Shown: piece after piece, positions 25,453 through 34,166 of the stretch
How positions within the stretch are numbered: position 1 is the stretch's first letter
Layout of the letters: every line of letters begins with the position of its first letter
Source: Cellvibrionaceae bacterium
Lineage (GTDB): Bacteria; Pseudomonadota; Gammaproteobacteria; Pseudomonadales; Cellvibrionaceae
Length of the DNA: 64,000 bases
Direction of reading: 5' to 3'
NCBI GenBank assembly: GCA_021151825.1
Contig: JAGKWQ010000005.1
Location: forward strand, 62,001 to 126,000
The notes under the pieces: generated by a model
What the model saw: the letters and a program-made list of their open reading frames with translations, nothing else
Told to the model about the DNA's origin: nothing
Databases searched by the model: none
Translations under genes and position numbers: made by a program

Positions 25453-25968
25453 ATGTCAGCCCAAAAAGAATTTGAACCACTCAACATCTGTGTGCTCACC
25501 GTATCGGATACGCGCACTTTCGAAACCGATACCTCAGGCCAAAAGTTACAAGATCTATTAACTACAGCCGGCCACAAACTCCACGACCGAAAATTAGTCA
25601 CCGATGATATCTACCAAATCCGTGCGGCAGTTTCCAATTGGATTGTCGATTCACAAGCACAAGTTGTGCTAATTACTGGCGGTACCGGTTTCGCCGGGCG
25701 CGACTCTACTGTGGAAGCAATGACCCCGCTGTTTGATAAAACGGTAGTAGGGTTTGGTGAGTTGTTCCGGCAAGTTTCTTTTGAAGAAATAGGCACATCT
25801 ACTATTCAATCACGCGCAACAGCAGGCCTCGCCAATCACACATTAATTTTTTGCTTACCCGGATCAACCGGCGCATGCAATACAGCGTGGACTAAAATTA
25901 TTGAAGCCCAACTCGATGCGCGCAACAAGCCCTGCAACTTCGTTGGCCAATTGCGAATCACACCATAA
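25453..25968 (+). CDS. moaB: Molybdenum cofactor biosynthesis protein B
   Basis: 171 residues, the size of E. coli MoaB. It is a MogA/MoaB-fold protein of the molybdopterin adenylylation group. Visible signatures are LNICVLTVSDTRTFETDTSG at the start, VVLITGGTGFAGRDSTVEA (the MPT-binding TGG-TG loop) and LIFCLPGSTGACNTAW. It begins 17 bases after the interrupted gene and ends 12 bases before modE, in line with a single transcript from moaA. Confidence 0.95.
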   Translation: MSAQKEFEPLNICVLTVSDTRTFETDTSGQKLQDLLTTAGHKLHDRKLVTDDIYQIRAAVSNWIVDSQAQVVLITGGTGFAGRDSTVEAMTPLFDKTVVGFGELFRQVSFEEIGTSTIQSRATAGLANHTLIFCLPGSTGACNTAWTKIIEAQLDARNKPCNFVGQLRITP

Positions 25969-25980
25969 GACCATAAAAAT

Positions 25981-26370
25981 ATGAGTGAAAAAAATAACAC
26001 GACTGGTGCGCGCCTGAAGATTCAGGCGCGGATAATGCTGGATGAGGAAATTGCGTTTGGCCCCGGCAAAGCAGACCTGCTCGATGCCATTGCCGCAACA
26101 GGCTCTATTTCTGCGGCAGGCAAGCAACTGGGAATGAGTTATAGGCGCACCTGGTTGCTGGTAGATGCCATGAATCGCTGCTTCCAACACCCTTTGGTAG
26201 AAACTGCCACTGGTGGTGCGCAGGGCGGAGGGGCTCGCCTCACGAGCAACGGAGTAGATGTATTAAAACGCTATCGCCAACTGCAAGACGATATACAAAA
26301 ATTAAGTGCGCAACATTTGCCTGACTTTAAACCCTTACTGCGGAAAAAGCCGGTCCCCTCATCCAGCTGA
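25981..26370 (+). CDS. modE: ModE-family HTH regulator without molybdate-binding domain
   Basis: 129 residues containing only the LysR-like winged helix of ModE: ADLLDAIAATGSISAAGKQLGMSYRRTWLLVDAMN, then GGAQGGGARLTSNG, the family wing. E. coli ModE has a further tandem TOBE/Mop domain that binds molybdate; here the chain ends after about 20 residues of charged tail. How it would sense molybdate is therefore unclear. Its TGA abuts the modC stop on the other strand (TGATCA, 26368-26373). A palindrome resembling a ModE operator precedes modA at 28553-28572. Confidence 0.85.
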   Translation: MSEKNNTTGARLKIQARIMLDEEIAFGPGKADLLDAIAATGSISAAGKQLGMSYRRTWLLVDAMNRCFQHPLVETATGGAQGGGARLTSNGVDVLKRYRQLQDDIQKLSAQHLPDFKPLLRKKPVPSSS

Positions 26371-27015
26371 TCAAGCCTCTTTAAGCAAACTGCCATCGCG
26401 CACAATAAAACGCTGCGAGGTTAAAAATTCCAGCTCACTAAACGCGTGGGTGACATACATCATAGGAATTTTACACTCATCGTAAATGCGCAAAAAAAAC
26501 GGCAGGATTTGCTGCTTCAATCGCTCATCCAATGCAGATAGTGGCTCATCCAGCAACAACAATTCCGGCGAATAAAGCACCGCACGACCAAGCGCAACAC
26601 GCTGTTTTTCTCCGCCGGATAAATGCGCAGGCTTACGCTCCAGTAACTGGCCAATTTCTAATAGATCCACCACCGTATCCAGCGAAAAACGCCGCTGTTG
26701 CGGAGTAATATTTTTATAGCCGTACAATAAATTATTGCGCACAGATAAATGCGGCAGCAGTTGGCCATCTTGAAAAACCAAACCAATATGACGCTGGTGC
26801 GGAGGAATCCAGATGCGCGAATTGGTATTGCATAATGTTTCTCCATTCAGCACAATATTTCCTTGTTGCGGCTTTAACAGCCCGGCAATCAACGATAACA
26901 ATGTGCTTTTACCGCTGCCGGATGCGCCGAGAATACCGGTAATAGGTGCGGAGAATTGTTGCTTTACCGCAAGGGAAAATTCATCGCGCTGAAAATGTAT
27001 ATCCAATTCAAGCAC
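26371..27015 (-). CDS. modC: Molybdate ABC transporter ATP-binding protein, short form
   Basis: ATPase of the molybdate importer. 214 residues, against about 350 for E. coli ModC; the difference is the missing C-terminal TOBE/Mop domain. Walker A is GASGSGKST, the Q-loop lies in GLVFQDGQLLPHLSVRNN, the signature is LSGGEKQRVALGRA, Walker B is LLLLDEPLSALDE, and the switch His is in YVTHAFSELE. The start overlaps the end of modB by 8 bases, showing translational coupling. The order is modA-modB-modC on the minus strand, converging on modE. Confidence 0.93.
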   Translation of the reverse strand: MLELDIHFQRDEFSLAVKQQFSAPITGILGASGSGKSTLLSLIAGLLKPQQGNIVLNGETLCNTNSRIWIPPHQRHIGLVFQDGQLLPHLSVRNNLLYGYKNITPQQRRFSLDTVVDLLEIGQLLERKPAHLSGGEKQRVALGRAVLYSPELLLLDEPLSALDERLKQQILPFFLRIYDECKIPMMYVTHAFSELEFLTSQRFIVRDGSLLKEA

Positions 27016-27703
27016 GACGAACCCCCAACCAACGCTCCGCGCGACGGGTTAATAAATTACTGATCAGTAACGAAAAGAATGCGAGGGATACACAAATCAA
27101 AATCAAACGCACAGCCATTGCATCACCACCGATTTGATGGGTAGCAGAATAAATGGCGAGCGGAAGCGTGCGGGTTTCACCAGCAATATTACCCACAAAC
27201 GTAATGGTCGCGCCGAATTCACCGAGTGAGCGGCTGAATACCATAATCGCACCGATTAAAATACCCGGCAACATTAAGGGCAAGGTGACAGTAAGCCACA
27301 CTTTAAACGGGCTTGCGCCTAACGTACTGGCCGCCAATTCCAAGCGGCGATCAATCATTTGCACTGATAATTTTGCCGCTTGTACCATCAATGGAAATGC
27401 AATAATGGCAGAAGCCAACACTGCGCCTTTCCAGTTAAATGCAAATTCAATATCGAAATGGGTTTTTAACCACTGCCCCACCGCGCCTTGTGAACCAAAC
27501 ACAACCAACAATAAATAACCAGGTACTGTGGGCGGCAACACCATTGGCAAAAACAGCATTGCTTCTAATACCGGTTTGGCAACAAAATCCTTACGCGCCA
27601 GTAACCAGCCAAAAAAAACGCCGGGAAAAATACAGAGAAAGGTTGCCCACAAACCGACTTGCGCCGATAAACCAAGTACCTGCAATTCAGATTCTGTGAG
27701 CAT
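27008..27703 (-). CDS. modB: Molybdate ABC transporter permease
   Basis: 231-residue inner-membrane permease with about five or six hydrophobic segments. The cytoplasmic EAA loop that docks ModC is ELAASTLGASPFKVWLTVTLPLMLPG, and RSLGEFGATITFVGNIAGETRTLPLAIY is the molybdate/tungstate-permease block. It is preceded 33 bases upstream by modA and overlaps modC. Confidence 0.95.
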   Translation of the reverse strand: MLTESELQVLGLSAQVGLWATFLCIFPGVFFGWLLARKDFVAKPVLEAMLFLPMVLPPTVPGYLLLVVFGSQGAVGQWLKTHFDIEFAFNWKGAVLASAIIAFPLMVQAAKLSVQMIDRRLELAASTLGASPFKVWLTVTLPLMLPGILIGAIMVFSRSLGEFGATITFVGNIAGETRTLPLAIYSATHQIGGDAMAVRLILICVSLAFFSLLISNLLTRRAERWLGVRRA

Positions 27704-27736
27704 AAAAATAAGCGATGCTAATTATTGGTAAATTTG

Positions 27737-28516
27737 CTATTGATGCACAGGTTTAAAACCATAGCGTGAGAATATTTCCAATGCCGCCGCTGATTGCAGG
27801 AACTGCCAAAAAGCCTGTGCGTCGGAGTTGGCATTTTTGGTTAATCCACCGGGATACACAATAGGCAAATGGCTTTCTGCCGGAAATGCAGCAACGACAG
27901 CTACTTTTTTAGTCAGTAGCGCATCGGTTTTATAAACAATCCCCACGGCGCATTCACCGCGTTCGACAAAGGCCAGTGCACTGCGCACATCTTCGGTACC
28001 CACAATACGAGCTTGCATTGCATCCCACCACCCATAATAACTTAAGGCTTGTTTCGCATATTTTCCCACCGGGACCGAAGCAGGCTCGCCAGTACATAAT
28101 TTGCCACTAAAGCTGTTGGCAAAGTCGGTATTTTTATTTACGTTGATTTGAAGCTTGCGATTTGCAGGTGCAATCAACACCAATTCGTTTGCCAGTAAAT
28201 CCACGCGGCTTTTTGCTTCCAGAAGATTACGCGTCTGTAAATAATCAGCCCAATCTTTATCCGCTGAGATAAAGATATCGGCAGGGGCACCGTTCTCGAT
28301 TTGTTTGGCCAGGGTTGATGAACCCGCAAATACCGGTTTGATTTGTGCAGAGGAATGGGTTTGCTGATAGGTTTTTGCCAATGCAGTGATGGCATCAGTC
28401 AAACTGGCCGCCGCATATATTTTTACATCAGCAGCGTGAACTGCATTACCGATGAATAGAACACACAGCAGTATGCCCTTTTTCAATGAATTAAGAATTG
28501 ATAGCTGGTTACGCAC
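27737..28516 (-). CDS. modA: Molybdate-binding periplasmic protein
   Basis: 259 residues. The signal peptide ends near residue 28 (FIGNAVHA), and the mature chain starts ADVKIYAAASLTDAI, where the Ser of the AASL motif binds the oxyanion. FAGSSTLAKQIENGAPADIFISAD and YKTDALL are further ligand-pocket landmarks of the family. It is the first gene of modABC, with a candidate ModE operator 37 bp before its start. Confidence 0.95.
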   Translation of the reverse strand: MRNQLSILNSLKKGILLCVLFIGNAVHAADVKIYAAASLTDAITALAKTYQQTHSSAQIKPVFAGSSTLAKQIENGAPADIFISADKDWADYLQTRNLLEAKSRVDLLANELVLIAPANRKLQINVNKNTDFANSFSGKLCTGEPASVPVGKYAKQALSYYGWWDAMQARIVGTEDVRSALAFVERGECAVGIVYKTDALLTKKVAVVAAFPAESHLPIVYPGGLTKNANSDAQAFWQFLQSAAALEIFSRYGFKPVHQ

Positions 28517-28552
28517 AATATTGTCTCCCTGGAGTGTAAATTCGGATTTCGC

Positions 28553-28572
28553 TGTATATGTTTGTATACAGG
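28553..28572. promoter_or_regulatory. Candidate ModE operator before modA
   Basis: CTGTATA-N6-TATACAG, a perfect 7-bp dyad, resembles the TATA-N6-TATA core of ModE sites and overlaps the place where the modA promoter -10 would be. The remaining sequence to 28956 (about 385 bp, before the GGDEF-EAL gene) shows no gene or clear element. Confidence 0.55.
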
Positions 28573-28956
28573 GGAAATCAAGTCAACAATGATCGGTTAG
28601 CCGAATAATCTTTCTGTAACGTAAAAAGTGCCGGCTGGCTATAGGCTGCCATCAAGCGCTGAAGAGCTGTTTTTATTGCTTTACGGTATGGCGCAACATA
28701 ATTTTATTGTGCACCATCGATAAGCAACATCTCACGATCCTGCTTCATATTGGGGAGTTACACCTGTTTTTTTGATCTGCTTCTCGATTTTTCTAGTGAT
28801 TTTGTCATAAGACAACACAACTTTTAGTCATTTTATAAAGAACCTTTCAAAAAACCGTTCACTGGCAAGCATATTGCTAAATACGCTTGCCATTCACTTA
28901 TCGGGATTATTTTCCTATCCGGTTTGCTGATTTATTGATTGCCATTTTTGTGAGAC

Positions 28957-30990
28957 GTGCCACTGAGCCAAACCATGAATCAATTGTTGTTACACACGGC
29001 GGTGCCTTCGCTACTCGCCGCAATGGACGCATTGACCCTGGAACCGGATTTTCAAGTATTTTTTAAAAAAGCTGCTGCTGCCGTGCGCAATTTATTAGGC
29101 GCTGATGGTACTGCGTTAATTTTATTGGATGAAGAAACCCAAACATTTGAATACAAATTATTTGAAGGTGAGCACCAACATTTATTGGATGCTTTCAAAG
29201 GTTTTCGCTTTTCGGCGGCCAACGGTATTTCCAGCCGCGTATTAACCAGCAAGACCAGTATATTCACGCGCAATTATCCCGCCGCCCCCGATGCCATGCC
29301 GCAATTGGTGAGTGCCGGCTTGCAATCCAATCTGGTGATTCCATTAATTTCTTCCGATCAGGTGTTAGGTGTACTTGCCTCTTCCTGGTTTAAGCATACC
29401 AACAGTGTTGCCAATATTTCTCCACAGCTACTGACACTTGCCGAGCGTATCGCCAGCCAGATTGCAGTCGCCTGCCATCGCGAAAAGCTGGAGGCGCAAT
29501 TGCGCTCGCTGGTGACGATTGATCCACTGACAAAATTATTAAATCGTCGCGGCATTCTGGATTGCCTTGAAAACAGTTTAGAAAAATTGCACCGTTACAA
29601 TCGCTCTTTCGCGTGCTTTTTCATTGATGTCGATGGATTGAAATCCGCCAATGATCATTGGGGCCATGAGACAGGCGATATATTGTTGCGCGATTTAGCT
29701 CAACGCTTGGCCGATGTCGTGCGCAAGGGCGATCAAATTGGCCGTCTGGGTGGCGATGAATTTTTAATTATTGCCGAATGCGATGAATCCCATATTGATA
29801 TTTTGGCCAAACGCTTTTTACAAGCATTGCGTATTCCTTACGGGTTTGGCCGCAAGCGTGGTCGCTTGAGCGGCAGTATCGGTGTTGTTATGGCCCCCCA
29901 AGACGGGGTTGATGAAATCAATTTACTACGCAAGGCCGATGCTGCTATGTACATCGCCAAAAGCCAGGGCGGCGATAAATTCCAGCGCGCCTCAGTCAAA
30001 ACAGAATTAGCGCAAGAAACACAAATTTCTATTGTCGATGTGGAAGGCGCACTAGAGCGCAATGAATTACAGTTGTGGTATCAACCAATTTGCCAATTAA
30101 GTGATTTGCATCCGGTTGGTTTTGAGGCACTGTTGCGCTGGTGCAAACCGGACGGTGAAATTGTTAGTGCAAGCCCGCTGATCCAGGCATTTGAGTCGGC
30201 GCGAGGAGATCTGGAATTTCGTGTTGGCAATTGGGTATTACGTGAAGCAGCGCGACAATGGTGTTTGTGGAACACCCATTCGTTAACACCAGATATCCAT
30301 ATCAATATTTCACCGCGTCATTTTTTACATCCTACATTTTTAAATGAGTTACAAAATACCTGCGCTGAATTTTCCGCGTTTGGCCGCGCCTTGATTATTG
30401 AAATCACCGAAACGGCGATGCTGGAAGATCTTGAGCGCGCCAAACGCATTATGTTGCGCTGTCGTGATTTGGGTGTGCGCATGGCAGTGGACGATTTCGG
30501 TACCGGCTACGCATCGCTGACATATATCAAACGTTTGCCGCTCGATATTATTAAAATTGATCGCTCGTTTGTCGCAGAACTACCAGGCAACAAAGTGGAT
30601 TGGGATATTACTAAAGGCGTCGTTTCAATTGCCCATGCGGTAGGATTATCAGTCGTCGCAGAAGGCGCTGAGGTATTTGAACAAATTGGTAGCTTGCGCG
30701 AATTAGGATGCGATCAGGTACAAGGCTATTTTATTCATCGCCCAATGCCATTTGCTGATGCGAATGATTGGCTAGGGCGACAAATTGCCACACTCAGTGA
30801 AAAAAAATCCAAGGAAAAAAATAATCACGCAGCTAACGAAAGCAGCATACAACCCATCAACCAGAAGCACGACGTTAATCACTGGCAACCGGCTAATCAC
30901 CGAACATTAGCCACCGCGACACGATTACAGCAAGATTTTTTTGATCCGCGTTTTACACTCACAAATCCTTGCCGTAATCGCTCTGCATAG
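28957..30990 (+). CDS. GAF-GGDEF-EAL c-di-GMP enzyme
   Basis: 677 residues from a GTG; an ATG six codons later (28975) is an alternative start. The N-terminal GAF domain (about 10-175) is followed by GGDEF (about 180-345) and EAL (about 360-620) domains and a polar tail. The GGDEF motif is intact at 265-269 with the inhibitory RKGD at 256-259. The EAL domain has the catalytic EALLRW (390-395), NISPRHF, EITETAML, DDFGTGYASL, KIDRSFV and AEGAE residues, so both synthesis and hydrolysis of c-di-GMP are possible. No membrane segment, so probably cytosolic with a small-molecule or redox signal through GAF. Confidence 0.9.
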   Translation: MPLSQTMNQLLLHTAVPSLLAAMDALTLEPDFQVFFKKAAAAVRNLLGADGTALILLDEETQTFEYKLFEGEHQHLLDAFKGFRFSAANGISSRVLTSKTSIFTRNYPAAPDAMPQLVSAGLQSNLVIPLISSDQVLGVLASSWFKHTNSVANISPQLLTLAERIASQIAVACHREKLEAQLRSLVTIDPLTKLLNRRGILDCLENSLEKLHRYNRSFACFFIDVDGLKSANDHWGHETGDILLRDLAQRLADVVRKGDQIGRLGGDEFLIIAECDESHIDILAKRFLQALRIPYGFGRKRGRLSGSIGVVMAPQDGVDEINLLRKADAAMYIAKSQGGDKFQRASVKTELAQETQISIVDVEGALERNELQLWYQPICQLSDLHPVGFEALLRWCKPDGEIVSASPLIQAFESARGDLEFRVGNWVLREAARQWCLWNTHSLTPDIHINISPRHFLHPTFLNELQNTCAEFSAFGRALIIEITETAMLEDLERAKRIMLRCRDLGVRMAVDDFGTGYASLTYIKRLPLDIIKIDRSFVAELPGNKVDWDITKGVVSIAHAVGLSVVAEGAEVFEQIGSLRELGCDQVQGYFIHRPMPFADANDWLGRQIATLSEKKSKEKNNHAANESSIQPINQKHDVNHWQPANHRTLATATRLQQDFFDPRFTLTNPCRNRSA

Positions 30991-30998
30991 ATAAAAAA

Positions 30999-31214
30999 TT
31001 AGTAATGCACGGGCAGGCGACGCAACATTGCCTGACGCGCATTAATTAATTCTTTGTAAGTCTGGATCATGGTGAAATTCACCTGGTTGCCGTTAAGTTT
31101 TAACTCGGCTAACTGACGCTCGTAATCGGAAATTTCACGTAAGAGTTTATCGCGCAATACATCCGAACGACTGGTATTAAAATCGGCTTTCAAATTTTTG
31201 TTTTGCTTTCTCAT
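30999..31214 (-). CDS. Small coiled-coil protein, unknown
   Basis: 71 residues from the ATG at 31214, which follows GGGAG by eight bases. The sequence is mostly charged helix: SDVLRDKLLREISDYERQLAELKLNG and YKELINARQAMLRRLPVHY, with heptad-like Leu spacing. No family recognised. It converges on the GGDEF-EAL gene with an 8-base gap; such small cytosolic proteins are common next to signalling genes, but no link is shown. The start signal and helical pattern support coding. Confidence 0.6.
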   Translation of the reverse strand: MRKQNKNLKADFNTSRSDVLRDKLLREISDYERQLAELKLNGNQVNFTMIQTYKELINARQAMLRRLPVHY

Positions 31215-31388
31215 CAGTAACACTCCCTAAGAATAACCTCAGCGCAATGAAAACATTGGCCACCACAAAAACGGAAATGTATTAACAGGTATCCGTGATT
31301 TAAAGACTAGACCAGATAAATCTGTACAAGGTTCAGTGAAATTAGAATATTTTATTCTCTAGGAACTATAACTTTGGTTATAAAACCA

Positions 31389-31401
31389 GCGGCATTGCCG
31401 C
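31389..31401 (-). terminator. Possible terminator after cysQ
   Basis: GCGGC-ATT-GCCGC hairpin whose minus-strand 3' flank is TGGTTTTAT, about 57 bases after the cysQ stop. The T-run is short, so the call is weak. Confidence 0.45.
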
Positions 31402-31457
31402 GGGCCCTTTTGAATGAAATGTTATGAAAGCGGGATTAAAACGAAATATCGGCCCCA

Positions 31458-32348
31458 TCAACTAACTAACTCTTCTAAGCCGAGCAGCCATTCCCAACAA
31501 AAACTTTTATCGCCCAACGCATAGAAATGTGGATTTAATAAATCTTCATTTGCGTTGTAACGCAGCGACACCAAATTGCGCGACTCATTTGATTCAGCAC
31601 GCACTACTCGACCACCCGCCGCTTCAAGCACTGCTTGCGCGGCGGCAGTATCCCACTCAGAAGTTGGCGCAAGGCGCGGATAAAAATCGGCGTTACCTTC
31701 AGCGATCACACAAAATTTCAGGGAGCTACCGGCATTGGTCGTTTCAATAGGGCCAGTCCAACGGGATTTAACGGCTTCCATTAAATCGACAGTTGCCTGA
31801 GTACCATGGCGATGGCTCAACAGTACGGTAAATGCCTGATGACTGGTGTAACGCTCGCTCATATTGCGAACATGAATGCGTTCAGGGTTACGTCCGTGTT
31901 GATATTTCCATGCCCCCAGGCTGGTCGGGTTGTGCGCATCCAAAACACCGAGGTAAGTGATATCCGTTGCAGGTACATGCACCACACCTAAAATCGGGCG
32001 ATTGTGTTGTACCAATGCAATATTTACCGTGAATTCGCCATTACCGGCGATAAATTCCTTAGTGCCATCGAGTGGATCGACCAACCAGAAATTTTCCCAC
32101 AGCCCGCGGTCAACAAATTCCGGAATTTCCCCTTCCTCAGAAATAATGGGCAATTCCAATAGTGTTGGCAGCTCGGCAGCAATAAGATTGTTTGCCGCCA
32201 AATCCGCCGCGGTGAGCGGTGATTCATCGGTTTTATGCTGGATTTGATAATGATCCCGATCACGATAAATCACCATGATGGCATCGCCGGCGCGACGGGC
32301 CAGATCAACCAGTTGCTCAATTAATTCAGGGCTAATAGGGTGAGTCAT
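31458..32348 (-). CDS. cysQ: 3'(2'),5'-bisphosphate nucleotidase
   Basis: Removes the 3'-phosphate of PAP, a by-product of sulfate assimilation; Mg-dependent, inositol-monophosphatase fold. 296 residues. Metal-site motifs are ISEEGE (Glu pair), WLVDPLDGTKEF and SEWDTAAAQAVLEAAGG near the C-terminus. It begins nine bases after nudE on the same strand, so the two are one operon. The nudE-cysQ pair facing yrfG is a conserved order in Pseudomonas and relatives. Confidence 0.95.
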   Translation of the reverse strand: MTHPISPELIEQLVDLARRAGDAIMVIYRDRDHYQIQHKTDESPLTAADLAANNLIAAELPTLLELPIISEEGEIPEFVDRGLWENFWLVDPLDGTKEFIAGNGEFTVNIALVQHNRPILGVVHVPATDITYLGVLDAHNPTSLGAWKYQHGRNPERIHVRNMSERYTSHQAFTVLLSHRHGTQATVDLMEAVKSRWTGPIETTNAGSSLKFCVIAEGNADFYPRLAPTSEWDTAAAQAVLEAAGGRVVRAESNESRNLVSLRYNANEDLLNPHFYALGDKSFCWEWLLGLEELVS

Positions 32349-32357
32349 AATAAATCC

Positions 32358-32927
32358 TTAAACAGCGGGAACAGCCTCGATCAGATTTCCGGCCAGCCAC
32401 TCGCGCGCCATAAACAGTGCGGCAATACTGCGGCCTTCACACACATCGGCACGGGCGATCAGCTGCATCAGGTCAGCCAATGGATAGGGGACTACTTCAA
32501 TCGGCTCGGGTTCATCGCCTTGCAATCGCTCCGGGTATAGATCCCAGGCGATCACAATGTTGATCCCATGCTCCATATAAGACGGTGAAAGATTAATACG
32601 CTTGAGAAATTGCAGGTTGCGCGCACCGTAACCCACCTCTTCTTTCAGTTCGCGATTGGCAGCATCCAGCAGGGTTTCGCCTTGATCAATGGCACCTTTT
32701 GGCAACGCGAGGTGGTAATCCTCCAATCCGACCGCATATTCACGTACCAAAAGCACCGTATTGGCATCGAGCAGAGGTACAATAAGCACCGCACCGGGTC
32801 CGCCGGAACAGAGTTTTTCGTAGGTGCGCTCTTCGCCGTTACTGAAACGCAGGTGGATTTCGTCGGCGCGAAACAGCCGGCTGCGCGCCACGGTAGCGCG
32901 CTTTAAAATACTGGGCTTGACGGGCAT
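32358..32927 (-). CDS. nudE: ADP compounds hydrolase (Nudix)
   Basis: 189 residues. Hydrolyses ADP-ribose, Ap3A and NADH-like substrates in E. coli. The Nudix box is GAIDQGETLLDAANRELKEE followed by VGYG, with all conserved Gly and Glu. The N-terminal and middle parts (LRFSNGEERTYEKLCSGGPGAVLIVPLLD) are typical of NudE rather than NudF. Divergent from yrfG by 42 bases, and followed by cysQ. Confidence 0.92.
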   Translation of the reverse strand: MPVKPSILKRATVARSRLFRADEIHLRFSNGEERTYEKLCSGGPGAVLIVPLLDANTVLLVREYAVGLEDYHLALPKGAIDQGETLLDAANRELKEEVGYGARNLQFLKRINLSPSYMEHGINIVIAWDLYPERLQGDEPEPIEVVPYPLADLMQLIARADVCEGRSIAALFMAREWLAGNLIEAVPAV

Positions 32928-32969
32928 AAGATGTCTACAGGCTAAGCAAATCGTGGTAGAGATGATTTT

Positions 32970-33647
32970 ATGATTAATTGGGACTCAATAGATACAGTCA
33001 TGTTGGATATGGACGGCACTTTGTTGGATCTCCATTTCGACAACCACTTCTGGCTGGATCACCTGCCCCAACGCTATGCGCAAATTCACAATATCGATCT
33101 GGTGGCCGCCCGGGAAAAACTGAGCGGTGAAATCCGTCAATACGAAGGCACCTTGCAATGGTATTGCCTGGAGTTTTGGTCCAGCGCGCTGGATTTGGAT
33201 ATTCGCAGCTTGAAAGAAGAGATCAAACACAAAATCCAGATTCGTCCTTACGTTGGCGAATTTTTAACGCGTTTACGCAAGCTGGGCAAAAAAGTGTTAC
33301 TGGTGACCAATGCGCATCCGCAAAGCCTGTCACTGAAACTGGAAGTCACACAAATCGATCAGTGGCTGGATGTAATTATTTCCTCGCATCAATTTAATGA
33401 GCCAAAAGAGTCGCAAAAATTCTGGCAGCAATTGCAAGCCGCTGAACATTTTGATCCGACGCGCACATTATTTATTGATGATACGGCACGCATTCTGGAT
33501 TCAGCGAAAATTTTTGGCATTCATTATGTACTGGGTATTCATCAACCGGACAGCCAGATCCAGCGCCGTATGGAGCAACACCCGGCGATTTATCATTTCG
33601 ATGAAATCATGCCACCGCGCAACGATGAAAATAGTGCACATGGCTAA
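32970..33647 (+). CDS. yrfG: HAD-family GMP/IMP nucleotidase
   Basis: 225 residues of the haloacid-dehalogenase superfamily; E. coli YrfG dephosphorylates GMP and IMP. The nucleophile motif is VMLDMDGTLLDL, followed by the YrfG-specific FDNHFWLDHLPQRYA, motif II VLLVTNAHP, and the acidic motif IV LFIDDTARIL. It begins a plus-strand operon with hslR (23-base gap) and hslO, as in enteric and pseudomonad genomes. Confidence 0.92.
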   Translation: MINWDSIDTVMLDMDGTLLDLHFDNHFWLDHLPQRYAQIHNIDLVAAREKLSGEIRQYEGTLQWYCLEFWSSALDLDIRSLKEEIKHKIQIRPYVGEFLTRLRKLGKKVLLVTNAHPQSLSLKLEVTQIDQWLDVIISSHQFNEPKESQKFWQQLQAAEHFDPTRTLFIDDTARILDSAKIFGIHYVLGIHQPDSQIQRRMEQHPAIYHFDEIMPPRNDENSAHG

Positions 33648-33670
33648 ACCAAAAAACGGGTAATTCATTA

Positions 33671-34099
33671 ATGGCCAAGCAACAGATTGAAGACGATGAC
33701 GACGATAAAATTCGCATCGACAAATGGTTATGGGCTGCGCGTTTTTTTAAAACTCGCAACCTCGCTAAAGAAGCGATTGACGGTGGCAAAGTACATTGCA
33801 ACGGCCAACGCGTAAAACCCAGCAAAGAAGCACTTATCGGAATGGAGTTAACCATTCGCCAGAACTGGGATGAAAAAACAGTCGTTATTAAAGCACTGTC
33901 CGCTCAACGCCGCGGCGCCCCGGAAGCAATACTGTTGTATGAAGAGAGTGATGCAAGCAAAGAGCTGCGTGAAAAACGCGCGGCTGAGCGCAAAGCAGGC
34001 CTGGGTGCATTTATCGTGAGCGACCACAAACCCAACAAGAAAGAGCGCCGTCATATTCACCGCTTTCAGCGGATCAATTTATTGGGAAGTGACGAGTAA
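33671..34099 (+). CDS. hslR: Heat-shock protein 15 (ribosome-associated S4 protein)
   Basis: 142 residues. Binds 50S subunits carrying stranded nascent chains and helps recycle them. An acidic start (EDDDDDK) precedes the S4 RNA-binding domain IRIDKWLWAARFFKTRNLA with the GGKVHCNGQRVKPS turn. A basic tail ends in KKERRHIHRFQRIN. Located between yrfG and hslO, its conserved place. Confidence 0.95.
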   Translation: MAKQQIEDDDDDKIRIDKWLWAARFFKTRNLAKEAIDGGKVHCNGQRVKPSKEALIGMELTIRQNWDEKTVVIKALSAQRRGAPEAILLYEESDASKELREKRAAERKAGLGAFIVSDHKPNKKERRHIHRFQRINLLGSDE

Positions 34100-34166
34100 G
34101 TTAATTATTAGTTTTTGAAAGATTATCGAAAAGTGATCACTTAGTTTATTGAGAGATTTTTTAACA

